Shown piece after piece: positions 25,736-37,944 of a stretch of 64,000 nucleotides of DNA (position 1 is its first letter; each line of letters starts with the position of its first letter). The stretch spans positions 6,510,001 to 6,574,000 of the forward strand of contig CP053155.1 of the NCBI GenBank assembly GCA_014607495.2. Direction: 5' to 3'. The notes under the pieces were generated by a model that worked only from the letters and a program-made list of their open reading frames with translations, did no database searches and had not been told where the DNA came from. Made by a program: the position numbers and the translations under genes. This DNA comes from Carposina sasakii (Eukaryota; Arthropoda; Insecta; Lepidoptera; Carposinidae).

Positions 25736-27230
25736 AATCATTCTTTTGGGTACTATTGCATTAATAAAGGTCTCCTATAATATTTTTTCTCATATATCTT
25801 CTATGTACACGCAGCGATCATATTTTTATTATACCTTTATGTATAGAATAGATAGATAGAAAAATTTAAAAAAATATATATATATATTGCAAGCAATGTA
25901 TTCATTTGATGCGCAAAGTACAAATATACCTACAAAACTAACATTTTAACATTATGACATGGTATCTTTGAAAAAAATGTTAGTTAACCGATTCCAGATG
26001 AATTTATGTAAAAAAAGGAAAATATTAATGTAACTTTGGACCTCAATATCTTGGAAACCCGTGGTTCTCCTGGGAAACCTAGAAAAAAATTATCGTGATG
26101 TTACAAAGAATACAAGGTATTAAAAGAACAACGTTGTCTTTTTACACCCAATATACTTTTCGTAGCAGCCTGCTACGAAGCTACGAACATTTACAAAAAC
26201 AATTCAAATCTAAGTTGGTTCGTATATAATCTACATAAGTATTTTTATTCTTTATTTATACTTAAGTTAGATGGCATTCGCCCCGAAACCGTTCGACCAC
26301 AAAATTCAGCAAGTTCCTTGATGTCCTGAAGCATTTCTGGCAGCGAGTGTGGGCGCCGCGCCAACAACCTACCTCGGTGCCCAGTCAAGTTTAAATAAGA
26401 TGCCAAAGTTATGTTACACTAAATTATAATTAAATAAAGTTGTTTTCGGTAATCGCATAGTAATATAATAGATAGATATATTATGTAGAGTTCACTAAAA
26501 AGTTTTATGACTCGGCTCAATCGTTACGACTCGAGCTTAGATCGCGGAAGCTAATCTTTTACAGCTCGCTATGCTAAACTTGGCTATGGATCTCCTTCGT
26601 GATCCTGCAGTTCTGGCCACCCGATTTCGGGAACACAGCCGTGTCTACGTATGTATCGATAACCATTTCTATATCTACTTACGGGAAGATATACCATAAC
26701 AGGCAACAATATAGGTATATCCATTTTCTAATCACGCATCAGCGTGATTGGCGCTATCAGGAGTTAATAGTGTGATAGCGGGCTCCACTATTTTCCAGAC
26801 AATCTACTGCATCAGCTCATAATATGAAATGTATTGGCCACGTCACTGATAAGCAAATTGCGCCCTTATCTCCACTCAAACGCCGGTACAAGGCGCTAAT
26901 GTGTTGACCAACTTAGTTCAATAGCAGATTGAACTTTTTTTACAAGTTAATCGTGTTTACTTGGCTATTCTTTTATTATAAAATTATTAATAAATTATTA
27001 TTCTTTATTATCACCAGTCTTACTTTGAATAATCGCAAATCCCGGGATAAAAGTAACCTGTGTATTGTTTTCGGGAGAGAATTCACACTAGGTACCTACA
27101 GGCGAACGAATTTTTAATGGGATACGTAATGGGTACGTAAATAATTTCCGAAGCCCTTACATTCATATATCCAAACTCAATAATGTTCGTTCGAAGTTAG
27201 TAGATTTCAAATAAATTATTAACACAGATT
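25736..27230. other. no gene recognised
   Basis: Contains an (AT)n run at about 25872-25886 and short frames without features. No shared repeat was identified. Confidence 0.4.
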
Positions 27231-27352
27231 CTTGTTCAGCCTATTGCAGTCCACTGCTGGACGTAGGCCTTCCCCAGGCCACGCCACAAGGCTACTGCTA
27301 TAGGGGGGTTTTACCCATAGTCACCAGGCTGGGCAGACGGATTGACGGGTAA
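27231..27352 (-). repeat. LINE 3' tail, minus orientation
   Basis: 'cagcctattgcagtccactg' and 'gacgtaggccttcccc' are the complement of the LINE tail seen at 37563-37842. Further matching covers 'tagtcaccaggctgggcaga'. Confidence 0.8.
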
Positions 27353-30190
27353 CACAGATTATGTTCGTATTTTTGCAATATAAGAATACGGTCACGTTAA
27401 GGTATTTGGGTTAGACATTGCGGCGGGCGAATTCCATTCATACGGTCTAAATTCCTTTTTGGATAAAGAAATTCTGCATGGTTTTTAAAATGTAAGCGTA
27501 TAATAAAATCATACATTTTATAGTAAAATTATAACAGTCTCAGTAACAACTAACCATTCCGAAACTGAACTTTACAAAAACACATTCATTGAAATGTCTA
27601 TGATCACAACCGTGCGATCATATCATCGAAAGGGCTATTTCAGTTACTACGTTTTAAAATAGTCGATCTAACTTCCTCTATATAGTGCTATTAAAAAACG
27701 CAACCTTGATGTTATGCATGTAAACATGAGTGAGTTGGCACGGCTCCGCCGGAATGTGGTCGACATCCCGAGCTTATATCGACAAATATGTTTATCAGTT
27801 TAGAGTCACTTTATGAGCCTCTTCAATGGCGTGTGCTCATGGAAACTTTGCCGGCTGCTACGATCTTTTAGGATAATATACCACGGAGAAACGGCTTTAC
27901 TTAGGCTCGGTACTTTTCCCTAAGATCACTGCTAAACTTACGATTATATCAAAATATTTACTGGTACTTACGCCATAGAGGAGTCTTTTATTCCTCTATG
28001 CTTACGCCTATTACAAAATAATATATGTTCTTTCTGTGGAAAGTTAATAAAAAACGAGCATAGAATATTGATTAGGTATAGAAAAAAAATCAGTTTGTCA
28101 AATCATCTCTGTAATAGCAGACAAGTACGAGTATTTGGTAATTCGTTTTATGTATGAAATAAAAGAACTACTGCGAGGGCGGCAGCATACAGGGGAATGG
28201 TAACATAATCATTACAGCATGTCTATATGAATATTTTAGTCAGAATGTGCCGAGCCTATCTGCCTAGGTAAGGTAGGTACCTACGGCCCGCCTAATTAAT
28301 AGATACGTTAAAAAGTCGGGATTAGCCGCTAGAATTATCTATCTACCTACCATAAATTAATGATGTTTGTAATAAACTCTTTCACTCCTACTTGTTATCC
28401 AATAAAACTGATAGGAAAATAAACATGTAGGCTTAATATAAACATTTTCGTGTAATGGTAGGGCAGCAGTTAAATATTGATAGATACTAGGTGAAACTAC
28501 GCGCTTCTGCGTGAAATGATATCTTTGAATACTCGTATTGAGGAGATCGATTTCCGTTATGGGGTAGATCTTTTTTCGTAGAGACATTTATATGCTGACT
28601 TCAAACCATGATACTGAGGCGCAATCCACTGAAAAATTCTGCAGGATTATTTCAAAATTTTCCGGCTTTTTTCTTATTTTTTTAGGATAATATTAATGTA
28701 CCTAGTTCGTTTATATATTGTTTATCCTGTGCTGATCCGGGGCTTGATTAGAATACGTAAACTGCATCTCCTTCCGTGCACGTCATAAGAGTAGGTAGAC
28801 TATGCCCACTCGCTATGATAAACGTGGCTGGAGGATTTCCTACGTAACCCTGCAGATTGTTGGTTATCTCGTTTTGGAAATAAAGGCGTGTATTAGATAA
28901 ACATAAAATAACTGTTTGGTATAAGCAGAACCAACTGTATGTTTTGTCATTTTTGTACAATTTAAGATTATTACCATTAAACACATGTAAAATTATTAAC
29001 AAATAATAAATATTTAATTAACAACATTATTCATATGAAAAAGCGTCAATAAACCCTTTCAAAAACGTTAATCGGACATTTTGCTTAATCAAACGTTGAT
29101 GAACATGGGCCTTAATATTTTTACATAAACATAGATTAGTATTCAGGAACGAAGTAAAGCAATTATATTTCTCAATTTATTCAATGTCGATATTTAAAGC
29201 GTGGGCTGGGATGTACAAAACAGTCGATGATGTAAATGTGTTATTTCGCGATAAAACATCATCATTCAATCTTACTATTTTAAGCCCCCACTTCCACCAA
29301 CTCTTTTGATTAATTCTTAAAATCTTTTGATTAAATTGAAATGACGTTAAAATAGTACCTAATAAATTAATAATAATGTATTTAGGTGTTTTAAATCTAG
29401 TGCCCGTTCTAAGTATAAAATACACAAAGAGAATTTCACAGAACATCTGTAAGACTGAGATGTCTGAATAAAATGTATTCTCGAGGGACGTTACTTACTT
29501 GGCATCACGTAAATAAAAACACGAAACAAGGTAACAAAATTTTCCTTTCTCGACTTTCCATCTCATTTTTAGTTATAAAAAATTCAGAACAAAGTGTTTA
29601 TTTATTCCGTAAATAAGTATAACCTATACAAAATTACAAAAACTTCGCAGGCTCGTTGTGTTCCGCTCGTTTATTCCCAAATTCTGATCAAAGAACGACA
29701 TATTTGCCATTCTGCGAGCCAATGTATGGATATCTGGATATCATACGTACTCTCACCTTTTATTTTATTTTTATTTGATCGGCAGACCACAGTACCTACT
29801 AAGTTATTTTCTATTTTTATTCAATTTTATTTATAAAGAGCTCTCAGCATTATTATATTATACATGTAAAGTTACGTCTGTGCGTGCGTCGCTCTACTTT
29901 TCGTTTCAAAACAACAATCCACACTAAATATTTTTACATAACTTGGATACCTACCTACCATAATTTAACCTCCTACTTAAATATGTAACTAGTGCATTAA
30001 GTTATTAGGTGCTCAGAAAGTTCAGTGTTTTGACCGACAGAGCGGCGGCGGGGCACAAAGCTGCCCTTTGTTCTCACCGCGCCGCGCGATCAATATCTAC
30101 CCACGATAGCAGCCAGTTGGGTTGTAGGTAATTGCATATAAAAATATACCGGATAATGCATAGGTATTAAATGTATAGATTAATCACACT
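27353..30190. other. no gene recognised
   Basis: There is no motif-bearing frame and no long repeat shared with the rest of the window. The frames at 28748-29002 and 29177-29446 lack any sign of coding. Confidence 0.4.
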
Positions 30191-30191
30191 G

Positions 30192-30250
30192 CAACATCCT
30201 ATTGCAGTCAACTGCTGGACGTAGGCCTTCCCCAGGGCACGCCGCAAAAT
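30192..30250 (-). repeat. short LINE 3' tail, minus orientation
   Basis: It contains 'cctattgcagtcaactgctg' then 'gacgtaggccttccccag', the complement of the LINE tail. It is heavily 5'-truncated. Confidence 0.75.
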
Positions 30251-30426
30251 GAAATTGCTACACAGAGCTGAGATACACTCACTGTCATCGCTCTAGGCCC
30301 AATTAAAAAGTGTCTTGATATCGAATTAGAAGCTCAAAATTATCGTCTGGAAGCTTACGTTAATTGCTCAAAATAATTTCCTTTACATGCTCATTCAACT
30401 GAAAAAGTATCCTTTCTTCATCATAT

Positions 30427-30734
30427 TGTTACGACCGGGGAGTTTACCCTTGGCTCACTAGATGTCGCTAGTAGCAGAGTAGAACGCGATATCCTAGCAT
30501 GTTCAGTCTCGGCGTGTTTAATCTATGTGTCGTTGAATGAACGCCCGAGAACGTTCCACCTGGATAACACCTACTGTAGATGGGTCGCTTGGGTATATTC
30601 CCGATTGTTCGGGACCGAACGTCGAGCCGTATAAATACGACGGATCTAGTCAGTCTTAATTGAGTCGAAGCTAAACAAGCGATAAATGGCGATAGTGAAG
30701 AAGTGATAGTTTAGTGATAAGTGCTGGAATTTTG
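30427..30734 (+). repeat. 5' LTR
   Basis: It begins 'tgttacgaccggggagttta' and ends 'agtgctggaattttg'. It aligns along its length with 32000-32318, with most differences being 3-13 base gaps and few substitutions. Confidence 0.85.
30630..30637 (+). promoter_or_regulatory. TATA box of the 5' LTR
   Basis: TATAAATA lies about 20 bases upstream of an arthropod initiator-like TCAGTC at about 30650. The 3' LTR keeps the same pair. Position in the LTR fits a Pol II promoter; activity is inferred only. Confidence 0.5.
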
Positions 30735-30837
30735 TAACCTCCTCCACCCAATATAAGTTCTAACACCTACGCCTCCCTTTTAATCGACAGTCCGAATCAC
30801 CCGTTACGTAACAACAGAAGTGAGGATTTGGAGTAGA

Positions 30838-31074
30838 ATGTCGATTGTCAACAAGGAAGGCATGGAGCGAAGAAGTAGCATTGTCGGTGAGCCGGAGACC
30901 GTGGAATCTGCTCGTGCAGCAGTAGCAGCGGCGACATCACCTTCGGTGAATGCTATGCTTCGAGAATGTAGTCAACTAATGCAAATGAAGATGGAAATGG
31001 TGGAGGGGCTTAGCGTAATCGACAAACATTTCAACGAGCTGGACAATACTTATGCGAACTACTGCAAGAATTAA
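30838..31074 (+). CDS. short hypothetical ORF inside the LTR element
   Basis: The frame starts at an ATG (MSIVNKEGMERRSSIVG) and gives 78 residues, alanine-rich then methionine/glutamate-rich and possibly helical. It follows the 5' LTR by about 100 bases, the usual place of a gag start. No zinc knuckle or known Gag domain is visible. An overlapping frame (31052-31309) continues with acidic repeats, so the original ORF may be broken by a frameshift. Downstream, 'ccaggagccgcactcgg' occurs twice about 160 bases apart. Confidence 0.35.
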   Translation: MSIVNKEGMERRSSIVGEPETVESARAAVAAATSPSVNAMLRECSQLMQMKMEMVEGLSVIDKHFNELDNTYANYCKN

Positions 31075-31999
31075 GTCGAATGTTAGGAATATCGAGAAAG
31101 TGGTCTCTGAGCTGGACGACCCGTGTGCTAACATCTGCACAGACGTTGAGGCAAAGTCGATAGTGAAGGACGTTCACCAGGAGCCGCACTCGGAGGAAGT
31201 GCACGGGGCGGCTGAGGTGAAACGGGTTGACATGGATAGTGGATCCGGAGGAAGACTTACCTCAATATCAAGGTCGACAGCGAATGTGAAGACATCCGCA
31301 TGGACGTGATGGAGTCGGAGGTGGAGATCGTACGCCAGGAGCCGCACTCGGGAGAAGTGCGTGATGTGGTCAAGGAGATGAGGCAGACCGAGGTGGATGG
31401 AGGATTTGGCTCTATCAGTGTTGGCTGCAGTGAGCTTGACCACATGGGATTGGCTGCGAGGAGAATGAAGTGATTGCGACGAAAAGGAGTAATGATTGTG
31501 GTGACGAGTCAGAGGCACCTGCTGGTGATGTGAAACAGGTGGAAGATCCTGAACTGGAGTAATAGACTAATGGAAGAAGGATATGTGAAATGGACTGGAA
31601 CAGTGATGGTCTACAGATAGAAGATCGGATGGATGACGAGCGCTGCAGAAAAGCGAAGACATGGAGGAAACAGGATTTGAGAATATTGCCTTTGAACAAG
31701 GAACGGGAAATTGGAATGCGCTTGAATGGTGTTTGCTGCTCAACAAGTGGGAGTAGATGTTGAGTGCATATGTGGAGACTGTAAGCAACTGGAAGGTTAG
31801 ACGCAGAAGAACTGCGGGATCGTTTGTGTGGCTGCATCATCCTGTGCGGCGTAAAGAGAAGGCACCTGAATGGAAGATATATGCCGAGCAGAGTAGTTGC
31901 CCGACGGCGGTCGCAGGATGCAGTAAGAAAAAGATGTGATGACCTTCTTTGTGGCGGCAGCGATGATGTTCGGGACGAACATCTCTAGGAAGGGGGCAG

Positions 32000-32318
32000 T
32001 GTTACGACCGGGAGTTTACCCATTGGCTCACTAGATTAGTAGCAGAGTAGAACGCGATATCGTTTACTAGCATGTTCTGTTGTAGTCTCGGCGTGTTTAA
32101 TCTATGTGTCGTTGAATGAACGCCCGAGAACGTTCCAGGCTTGCCTGGATAACACCTACGGGGTTTTTGTAGATGGGTCGCTTGGGTATATTCCCGATTG
32201 TTACCGAACGTCGATATAAATACGACGGATCTCGGCCGACGGAGTCAGTCTTAATTGAGTGCTCGATAAATGGCGATAGTGAAGAAGTGATAGTTTAGTG
32301 ATAAGTGCTGGAATTTTG
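32000..32318 (+). repeat. 3' LTR
   Basis: It repeats the 5' LTR from 'tgttacgaccgggagtttac' to 'agtgctggaattttg', preceded by the purine tract. It has short extra segments relative to the 5' LTR, for example near 'gcttgcctggataac' and 'ggggtttttgtag', and lacks others. Confidence 0.85.
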
Positions 32319-34885
32319 AAAAAGTATCCTTTTAATTCCTTCATCATATAAAGGTCGAGATTTAAATTTTATTGCTCGGGTATGCAAGTTGCACTATCGT
32401 AACGAAAATTTAAAGGGTGAATCATCGTGGATTTCTTTTTCTTACCTTAGTTATCATTTCAGTGTTATTTTCTGTTTTAAATCTATTACAACTAATTTAT
32501 TAATAGTAAGTACTAACATAGGTAAATAAAATAAATTTATTGTAATTTCAAAGTACCTAGTAGTTATACTTTTTATATGAAGTAGCTTCCTATGGGTTCG
32601 TAGAACGTAGCTACGGATAGCACCCGCGTAGTAATTATTTATCGTAGCTAATCGCGTAGTAATTAGCTCAAGTAATCAAGTATCTACCCACTAAATATTA
32701 TTGTCTGTAATATCAATAAAATATGTAGATTAACGCTAAACTTAACACTATAATTAATTTTCTACCTATTTAAACAACATTTAACACGACTAATCCTATA
32801 TCGCTCTAGTAAACCTATTCTCTAACATTTGAAACACATTACAGTGAGAAGTTAGGTAGGTATTTTGTTTCCCGTTTGGTCAAAATGCTCTATCTATTTT
32901 GTAACGAGGTTTAAACATTATTTATTTATAAAACTTTACATTATCATTGTCAACCATGATACTAAGCGATAGGTACATTTACCTAGAAAACGTCTGCAAC
33001 TCTAACAAAATTTAAAACATTTCAAACATTCTAATTTTAGCAAATTATATTTTAAAAAAACAAAAATGCTGATTTTGTTTGTTTTATACTACAGATGAGT
33101 TTCATATCACCTAACTTATTGAAAATAGTGGATTGTCAAAACATTTCCTTGTACCTACTTATTCTGTGTTGTTGCAAAATGCTCGTGAAATGGAACAGAA
33201 TTGAAATTATTTATGAAATAACCGCGATAAATGCGGTTCTAACAATTTGTTTTAAGTAGTATAATATTTTTAAGAGAGAATACGAGTATGTTAGTAAGGT
33301 ACCGACCGTTAATCAACGTAATCAAGCTTACAACTTATTTATCAAAAACATCAAAAGTACTATAGCTTTACAGACGTTTTTAACTAAAATATTAAGCTTA
33401 ACTGCTGATCAAACAAATTTTATTTGCCTTGAGATAGCTACATAGAGCGCTTTTCGCGATAGGGTACAGCGACGACGTAAGGAATTCGTCTGATATCTTT
33501 ATTTGATTACAAAAGGCAGAGACATTACACGGGTGTAGCACAAACGGGTCAAAACACCGCAAGCTGGATACTGGCCAAATGTTGATAGCCGCCCCTCCTG
33601 TGCTTATCCACATTTAATTTGCAAACGCTTTGCCCAGCTTAAATTGATTAAAAACAAAGGATTTTCGTGTAATGTTCTTTAGTGAACTTTGGTTTTTCGT
33701 CGCGCCTATATCGTCTATTTCGAATTTAGTACCTACGTTGTTTCTGGGATAACCAACAACCGTTTTTTTAGGAATATTCCCAGATATCCTGTGGTGGCTC
33801 TATGGGAAGACGTAAGGAGCAATTTATATATTTTTCGAGTAGGTATTCAGAATCTATAAATACCTACTATTTATAGGGTTCCGTACCCGAAGGATCTAGA
33901 CGGGATCCTCTATTGTTTGTCCGTCCGTTACCAGGATAGGAACCTATTCCTACCTCATGAACCGTGATTATCGTAACTAGATAATAGTTTTTTTTTATTT
34001 TTATTAAGATTGGTAGGTCAAAAAATCATTGATAGAAGATATCACTCGTACTAATTATATACTTAAATGTCAACAATACAAACATAATTATTAAAGGAGT
34101 GAATAGAAGGACTAAGATTAAGGGCTATTTCTTATATATGAAATTGGGTCAGGGGTGGCTTTAGTTGGAGACTTGCCAAAATATCTTCCTACCAATAAGT
34201 CTCCTACAGCCTCTTTAGGAATACTAAATAGTGGATGTAGCGACAGATCTTTTAATATTGTTAATTTATCAGATCCATTTTATTATAAACAGATTTAAGT
34301 TTGCAATGCAGCCACAAAGGCTTTATAATATTTTTGAGTTACTAAAATTTAATCTTTGTTTGATAGGTAGGTAGGTACCTAACTTTAACCTTAGTATAGA
34401 TACTTAAATAAAAAAGAAAGTTGTATTCACTAACGTCGTTATTTACCTGTCCTTCTCCCCCTTCTTATTCTTTTTCTCATTCAAAATAAGCTACATAAAA
34501 TGTATTTAACACAATATTTGAGTGGAATATTATTCGAAATATCAATTTTTGTTTTATATTTAGTCGACCGCTTTTTATCTTATTTCAGTTATTTTATGTA
34601 CCTACCCAGTTGTGTACCTACCTGCAAGTGGGACTTCCAATCGACCGATTAGAAAGAATGGTCTATTTAGCTCTGATAAACAGAGCCGCTAAGACAAACT
34701 CTACTTACATACAGAAATATTTGATCAGGGTCTTTGTGGTTCGAAATCGAATAGTAACTAGGTACGATACTTTTACCTAGCTCTCTATTTCTATGCAGTT
34801 AGTAAGCAAAATTTATTCGATTCGGTAATTTCAGTAAAATAATTGCAATCAATTAAGTTATATTAAATAATATACTTATTTCTAC
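32319..34885. other. no gene recognised
   Basis: After the duplicated flank of the LTR element the sequence is AT-rich, with no coding signature and no shared repeat. The frame at 33398-33613 (minus) has no recognised motif. Confidence 0.4.
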
Positions 34886-35102
34886 ACTAGCGGAAGCCCG
34901 TGACTCTGTCCGCGTGGACTGCAGAAAAAAAACAAAATGTCGAAATAATCCAGGATAAAATTATCCGGGAAAATGTTTCCCGGGATAAAAAGTAGCCTAT
35001 ATGTTAAGTGGGATCTGTCGCAATATACTCGTATTCCTGAAAACTGCAACGAAATCGGTTCAGCCGTTTCTGAGATTAGCGTGCACAAAGAGATAGAAGA
35101 AT
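34886..35102 (+). repeat. dispersed repeat family B, long copy
   Basis: It starts 'agcggaagcccgtgactctg' and has 'ccgggataaaaagtagccta' and 'gaaatcggttcagccgtttc', all diagnostic of the family. Confidence 0.8.
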
Positions 35103-35639
35103 AGAATATAATAGATAATTAAGTACCGAGATAGATGGTAAATGGATTTTTTTATTTGTATTTAAAAGCTCTTGTTAATTTGTCAATAATTCTTCCTTCA
35201 ATGTTAACGAATCATTTGTGTGAGCTTTTACAAAAGCTAGGAAAGTTAGATGGTCCTCGAGATTACATCTCCTGCTCAAAATAAATGAGATGCATAATTA
35301 AACGAGTCTAATATTATACAGCGCTGGTATCATTTTATATTAGTAACATCTTAAAATATCTAAGAATTGCGAACGGCCAAATTGTCTCACCTACCTATTG
35401 CCAAACGTTGTCGAATGTTGCGAAAATGGGTCGCTGGATGGATGTCATGCACTTCACTAATCGACAAAGAAAACTCTTAAGATATCTATTGTATTCTCTG
35501 CTGTAAATGAGAATTCTTTTAGGTGTGTAATAAACCTTTGTCTTTTACCGATTCACTTTGCTCTCGTTGTGCAGGCGTCTTAAAAAGACCTCCAAATGTG
35601 GTGCAATCACATTCCAATTTTATCGTTATAAATTATGAA

Positions 35640-36080
35640 TTAAAGTAGATTATGTTTACCTCCCCGTGTGACCTTGAGGAGGTGGATATCCTGTAGAGAG
35701 GCTATATCGATCCTCGTCCACGTGCTTAAGGGTCCACCAGGACCTAGCGTGGTGGGAATAGGTCCAGTCTTTGCTGTGAGCACTGCACTGATTCACTTCG
35801 CGTCGGTAGCGTTGCTAGGTAGCCGGTCGGGCTCGCGCGCGATCGAAGATAGGTCTACGTAAGTGGGTGCCGCACGGGCTGGAGGCGAGGAGCTCGGGCA
35901 CGCACTGGCCCGCTCGTCTCTCGCAGCGCTGCTATTTGCGCCGCCCCCGCAACGCCCGGACCTTTCCCTGCGCGGCGCAACTACGAAAAGCTGTCACGGT
36001 GCCTTAAAGTTTTCAGTAGCAGCCTTTGTGACGCGGTTTATAAACTTTTTTACTGATTCTAGTGGGTACATATACCTTTA
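35640..36080 (+). other. GC-rich block, unknown; possible 5' exon or repeat
   Basis: This block is strikingly GC-rich and CpG-rich compared with its surroundings. A plus-strand frame is open over 35668-36081 apart from one TAA at 35860. That TAA lies inside a consensus-like donor 'ctacg|taagtg' (GTAAGT would begin at 35859), so a 5' exon ending there is conceivable. No domain is recognised. A transposon origin is equally possible. Confidence 0.25.
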
Positions 36081-36404
36081 ATTATGTTTTGTTTATTTGC
36101 TTACTTTTAGAGTACACCGAAGAAACCTCTTTGTGGTGTAAGCTTGCCTGATGAAAGAGGTATGTAATGTAAAGAAATTGTGATTATTTGCTTCTGTGTG
36201 TGGTGTGTTATTATTTAATGTTTATTGTAAGTAGTTCACGAGTAGAAAGAAAATCTGAATTAAGGAAACAAGTAGCTACCAGGAGGATTGCGAGTATTTG
36301 CGAGTCAGAACAAAGAACTGCTTAAAGCCTATACAAGGCGGCTTAGACAATAGAACAATTTCAAGTTTGCAAATACTTAGGCTACCTATAACAAACATTT
36401 ACAC

Positions 36405-36590
36405 CCGGGGTCCCAAACTTTTTTACTCATAGACCCCTTTTAAAATTTAATTGGTTCTGGTGGACCCCCCTACAGGCCTACACCATATATAAAGTAATTG
36501 TAAACCCCCATTTTTTCACGCCAACGTAGACCCCCATCGAGTCACCTGTGGACCCCTGGGGATCCACCAGGACCACTTTGGGAACCACTG
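36405..36590. mobile_element. short hAT MITE with 8-bp target duplication
   Basis: The right end inverted is 'cagtggttcccaaagtgg', the classic hAT terminus. The left end is 'ccggggtcccaaactt'. A perfect 8-bp direct repeat ATTTACAC flanks the element at 36397-36404 and 36591-36598. Length is 186 bp. Confidence 0.9.
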
Positions 36591-36783
36591 ATTTACACCA
36601 TAGCCGATCGACTTCGCTAAATAAAAGCTTCCTATTCGAGGAAATGCTTCGTTGCGAACTACGTTGTCGCTAATAAAATAGCTATGACATTGTCTAAACC
36701 CTCAGTAGGTACCTACTATCGTACCTTCCTATAAATACATCATTCTGGATCGCATTGATAGATGATGTTATCAGTCGATCTTC

Positions 36784-36925
36784 TTGGACACCTGTTGCAG
36801 TAGCATGACCTGCGAAACACGTTATGATAAACCGAGTTATCGACATTTAGCCTGTCAAAATACGATAATTATAGCCGCCATGTTGAATATGATACGATAT
36901 CAACGATGCGAAGCCATGCTAGGGG
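36784..36925 (+). repeat. dispersed repeat, second copy at 38452-38575
   Basis: It shares 'agcatgacctg', 'acatttagcctgtc' and 'ccgccatgttgaat' in order with 38452-38575. Confidence 0.7.
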
Positions 36926-37562
36926 GGCAGGACTTTCGTGTTAAAAAAGCTCCGTCTGCTTTTTCGAATCTGCTCGTACTACTTACGATCTTTAACTTCA
37001 ACATTACCTACGTCATAGGTGCCTACGTCATACACTATAGCCGAATATAGGTAGTTACTACCTATTGTGTGGGGCAAGAGGACGGGTACTGGAACTTCAG
37101 CAACGAATTACACCAATGGGGCATTTACACGAGGCCGATAGCCGAGACAATCCAGCAAGCCAAGACAATAGCTAAGCCAATATCAAAGTATCGTCTAAAT
37201 AGAGACAATTTTTTATTAGGCTTATTGACTAGAAGGAGGAGGGAGGGGAGGATATAGGGCCGTAAAGCCTGGTGTTGTGTGAATAAGGCACCAGGAACTT
37301 GAGGCACTTAATCCCATTTCCGCATTTAGAGCTGTGCTTTAAAGAAGTCTTCAAGAAGTCTATTGGACTTCGGACGAAATATTTCTATTGTCTTTTCCGA
37401 TTCTCAGTAGAACTTGCATTTTGAAGTGAAACGCACCTTACCTAGTAATTGGCACATAGCTTAGTGCTCGCCTCGCTCGCGCTTTTATTTCATACTTGTT
37501 ACTACTTGTTTTCTATTATTTGGCTCGTAAACTCCACAAATTCTTGGTAATACGTTACACGC

Positions 37563-37842
37563 AAGTTAGCCGCGTGGTGCCGGCAGAGTAGAGTTTGTAC
37601 CACCCCATGCCTGCCCGTGGGTATCGTACGAGACGATTAAGGATTTCCGGGAAACGGGCAGCAGCGCCTCCCTTGCTGACAACATAGTTCGGACTATTTC
37701 TATTCTAATTACATTGCGGTCACCGACCCGCCTGCCCAGCGTGGTGACTATGGGCAAATCCCCCCTGTGGCAGTAGCCTTGTGGCATGCCCTGGGGGAGG
37801 CCTACGTCCAGCAGTGGACTGCAATAGGCTGAAGACGAAGTT
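37563..37842 (+). repeat. LINE 3'-terminal fragment
   Basis: It ends 'gggggaggcctacgtccagc' then 'agtggactgcaataggctga', the C-terminus and tail of a lepidopteran LINE ORF2. Upstream 'ccgacccgcctgcccagcgt' pairs with the minus copy at 27231. The 117-codon minus-strand frame here is antisense to the LINE and is not a gene. Confidence 0.8.
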
Positions 37843-37944
37843 AACGTTACAAGCAATAAAACTTCATGCAAGATATGGTCGCTAGCAATTTGGTTTAGCT
37901 CTAGAAGTATTCCTTTCATTCTAATAGTAAAATGAAACGGTCAA

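Larger units (their letters stand above)
30427..32318 (+). mobile_element. non-autonomous LTR retrotransposon, about 1.9 kb
   Basis: Two direct long terminal repeats (30427-30734 and 32000-32318) bracket a 1.27-kb interior. A polypurine tract (aggaaggggg, 31987-31996) ends just before the 3' LTR. The interior holds only short frames, no protease, RT or integrase, so movement would need enzymes from elsewhere. Flanks carry a near-duplicate of 'aaaaagtatcctt...cttcatcatat' (about 25 bases left, 31 right), far longer than a normal 4-6 bp target duplication. Confidence 0.85.

Noticed and set aside
2768..27994. The 12-mer 'tattcctctatg' seen near 2768, 5728 and 27983 as a possible shared regulatory site
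   Set aside because: Three scattered matches in 64 kb of AT-rich, repeat-laden DNA without shared context; too weak.
31174..31840. Minus-strand ORFs of 114 and 141 codons in the LTR element
   Set aside because: Opposite to the element's coding direction, Ser/His-rich shadow frames of the plus-strand sequence, no domain.
37566..37919. 117-codon minus-strand ORF
   Set aside because: It runs antisense to a LINE 3' fragment whose plus-strand tail is well known.
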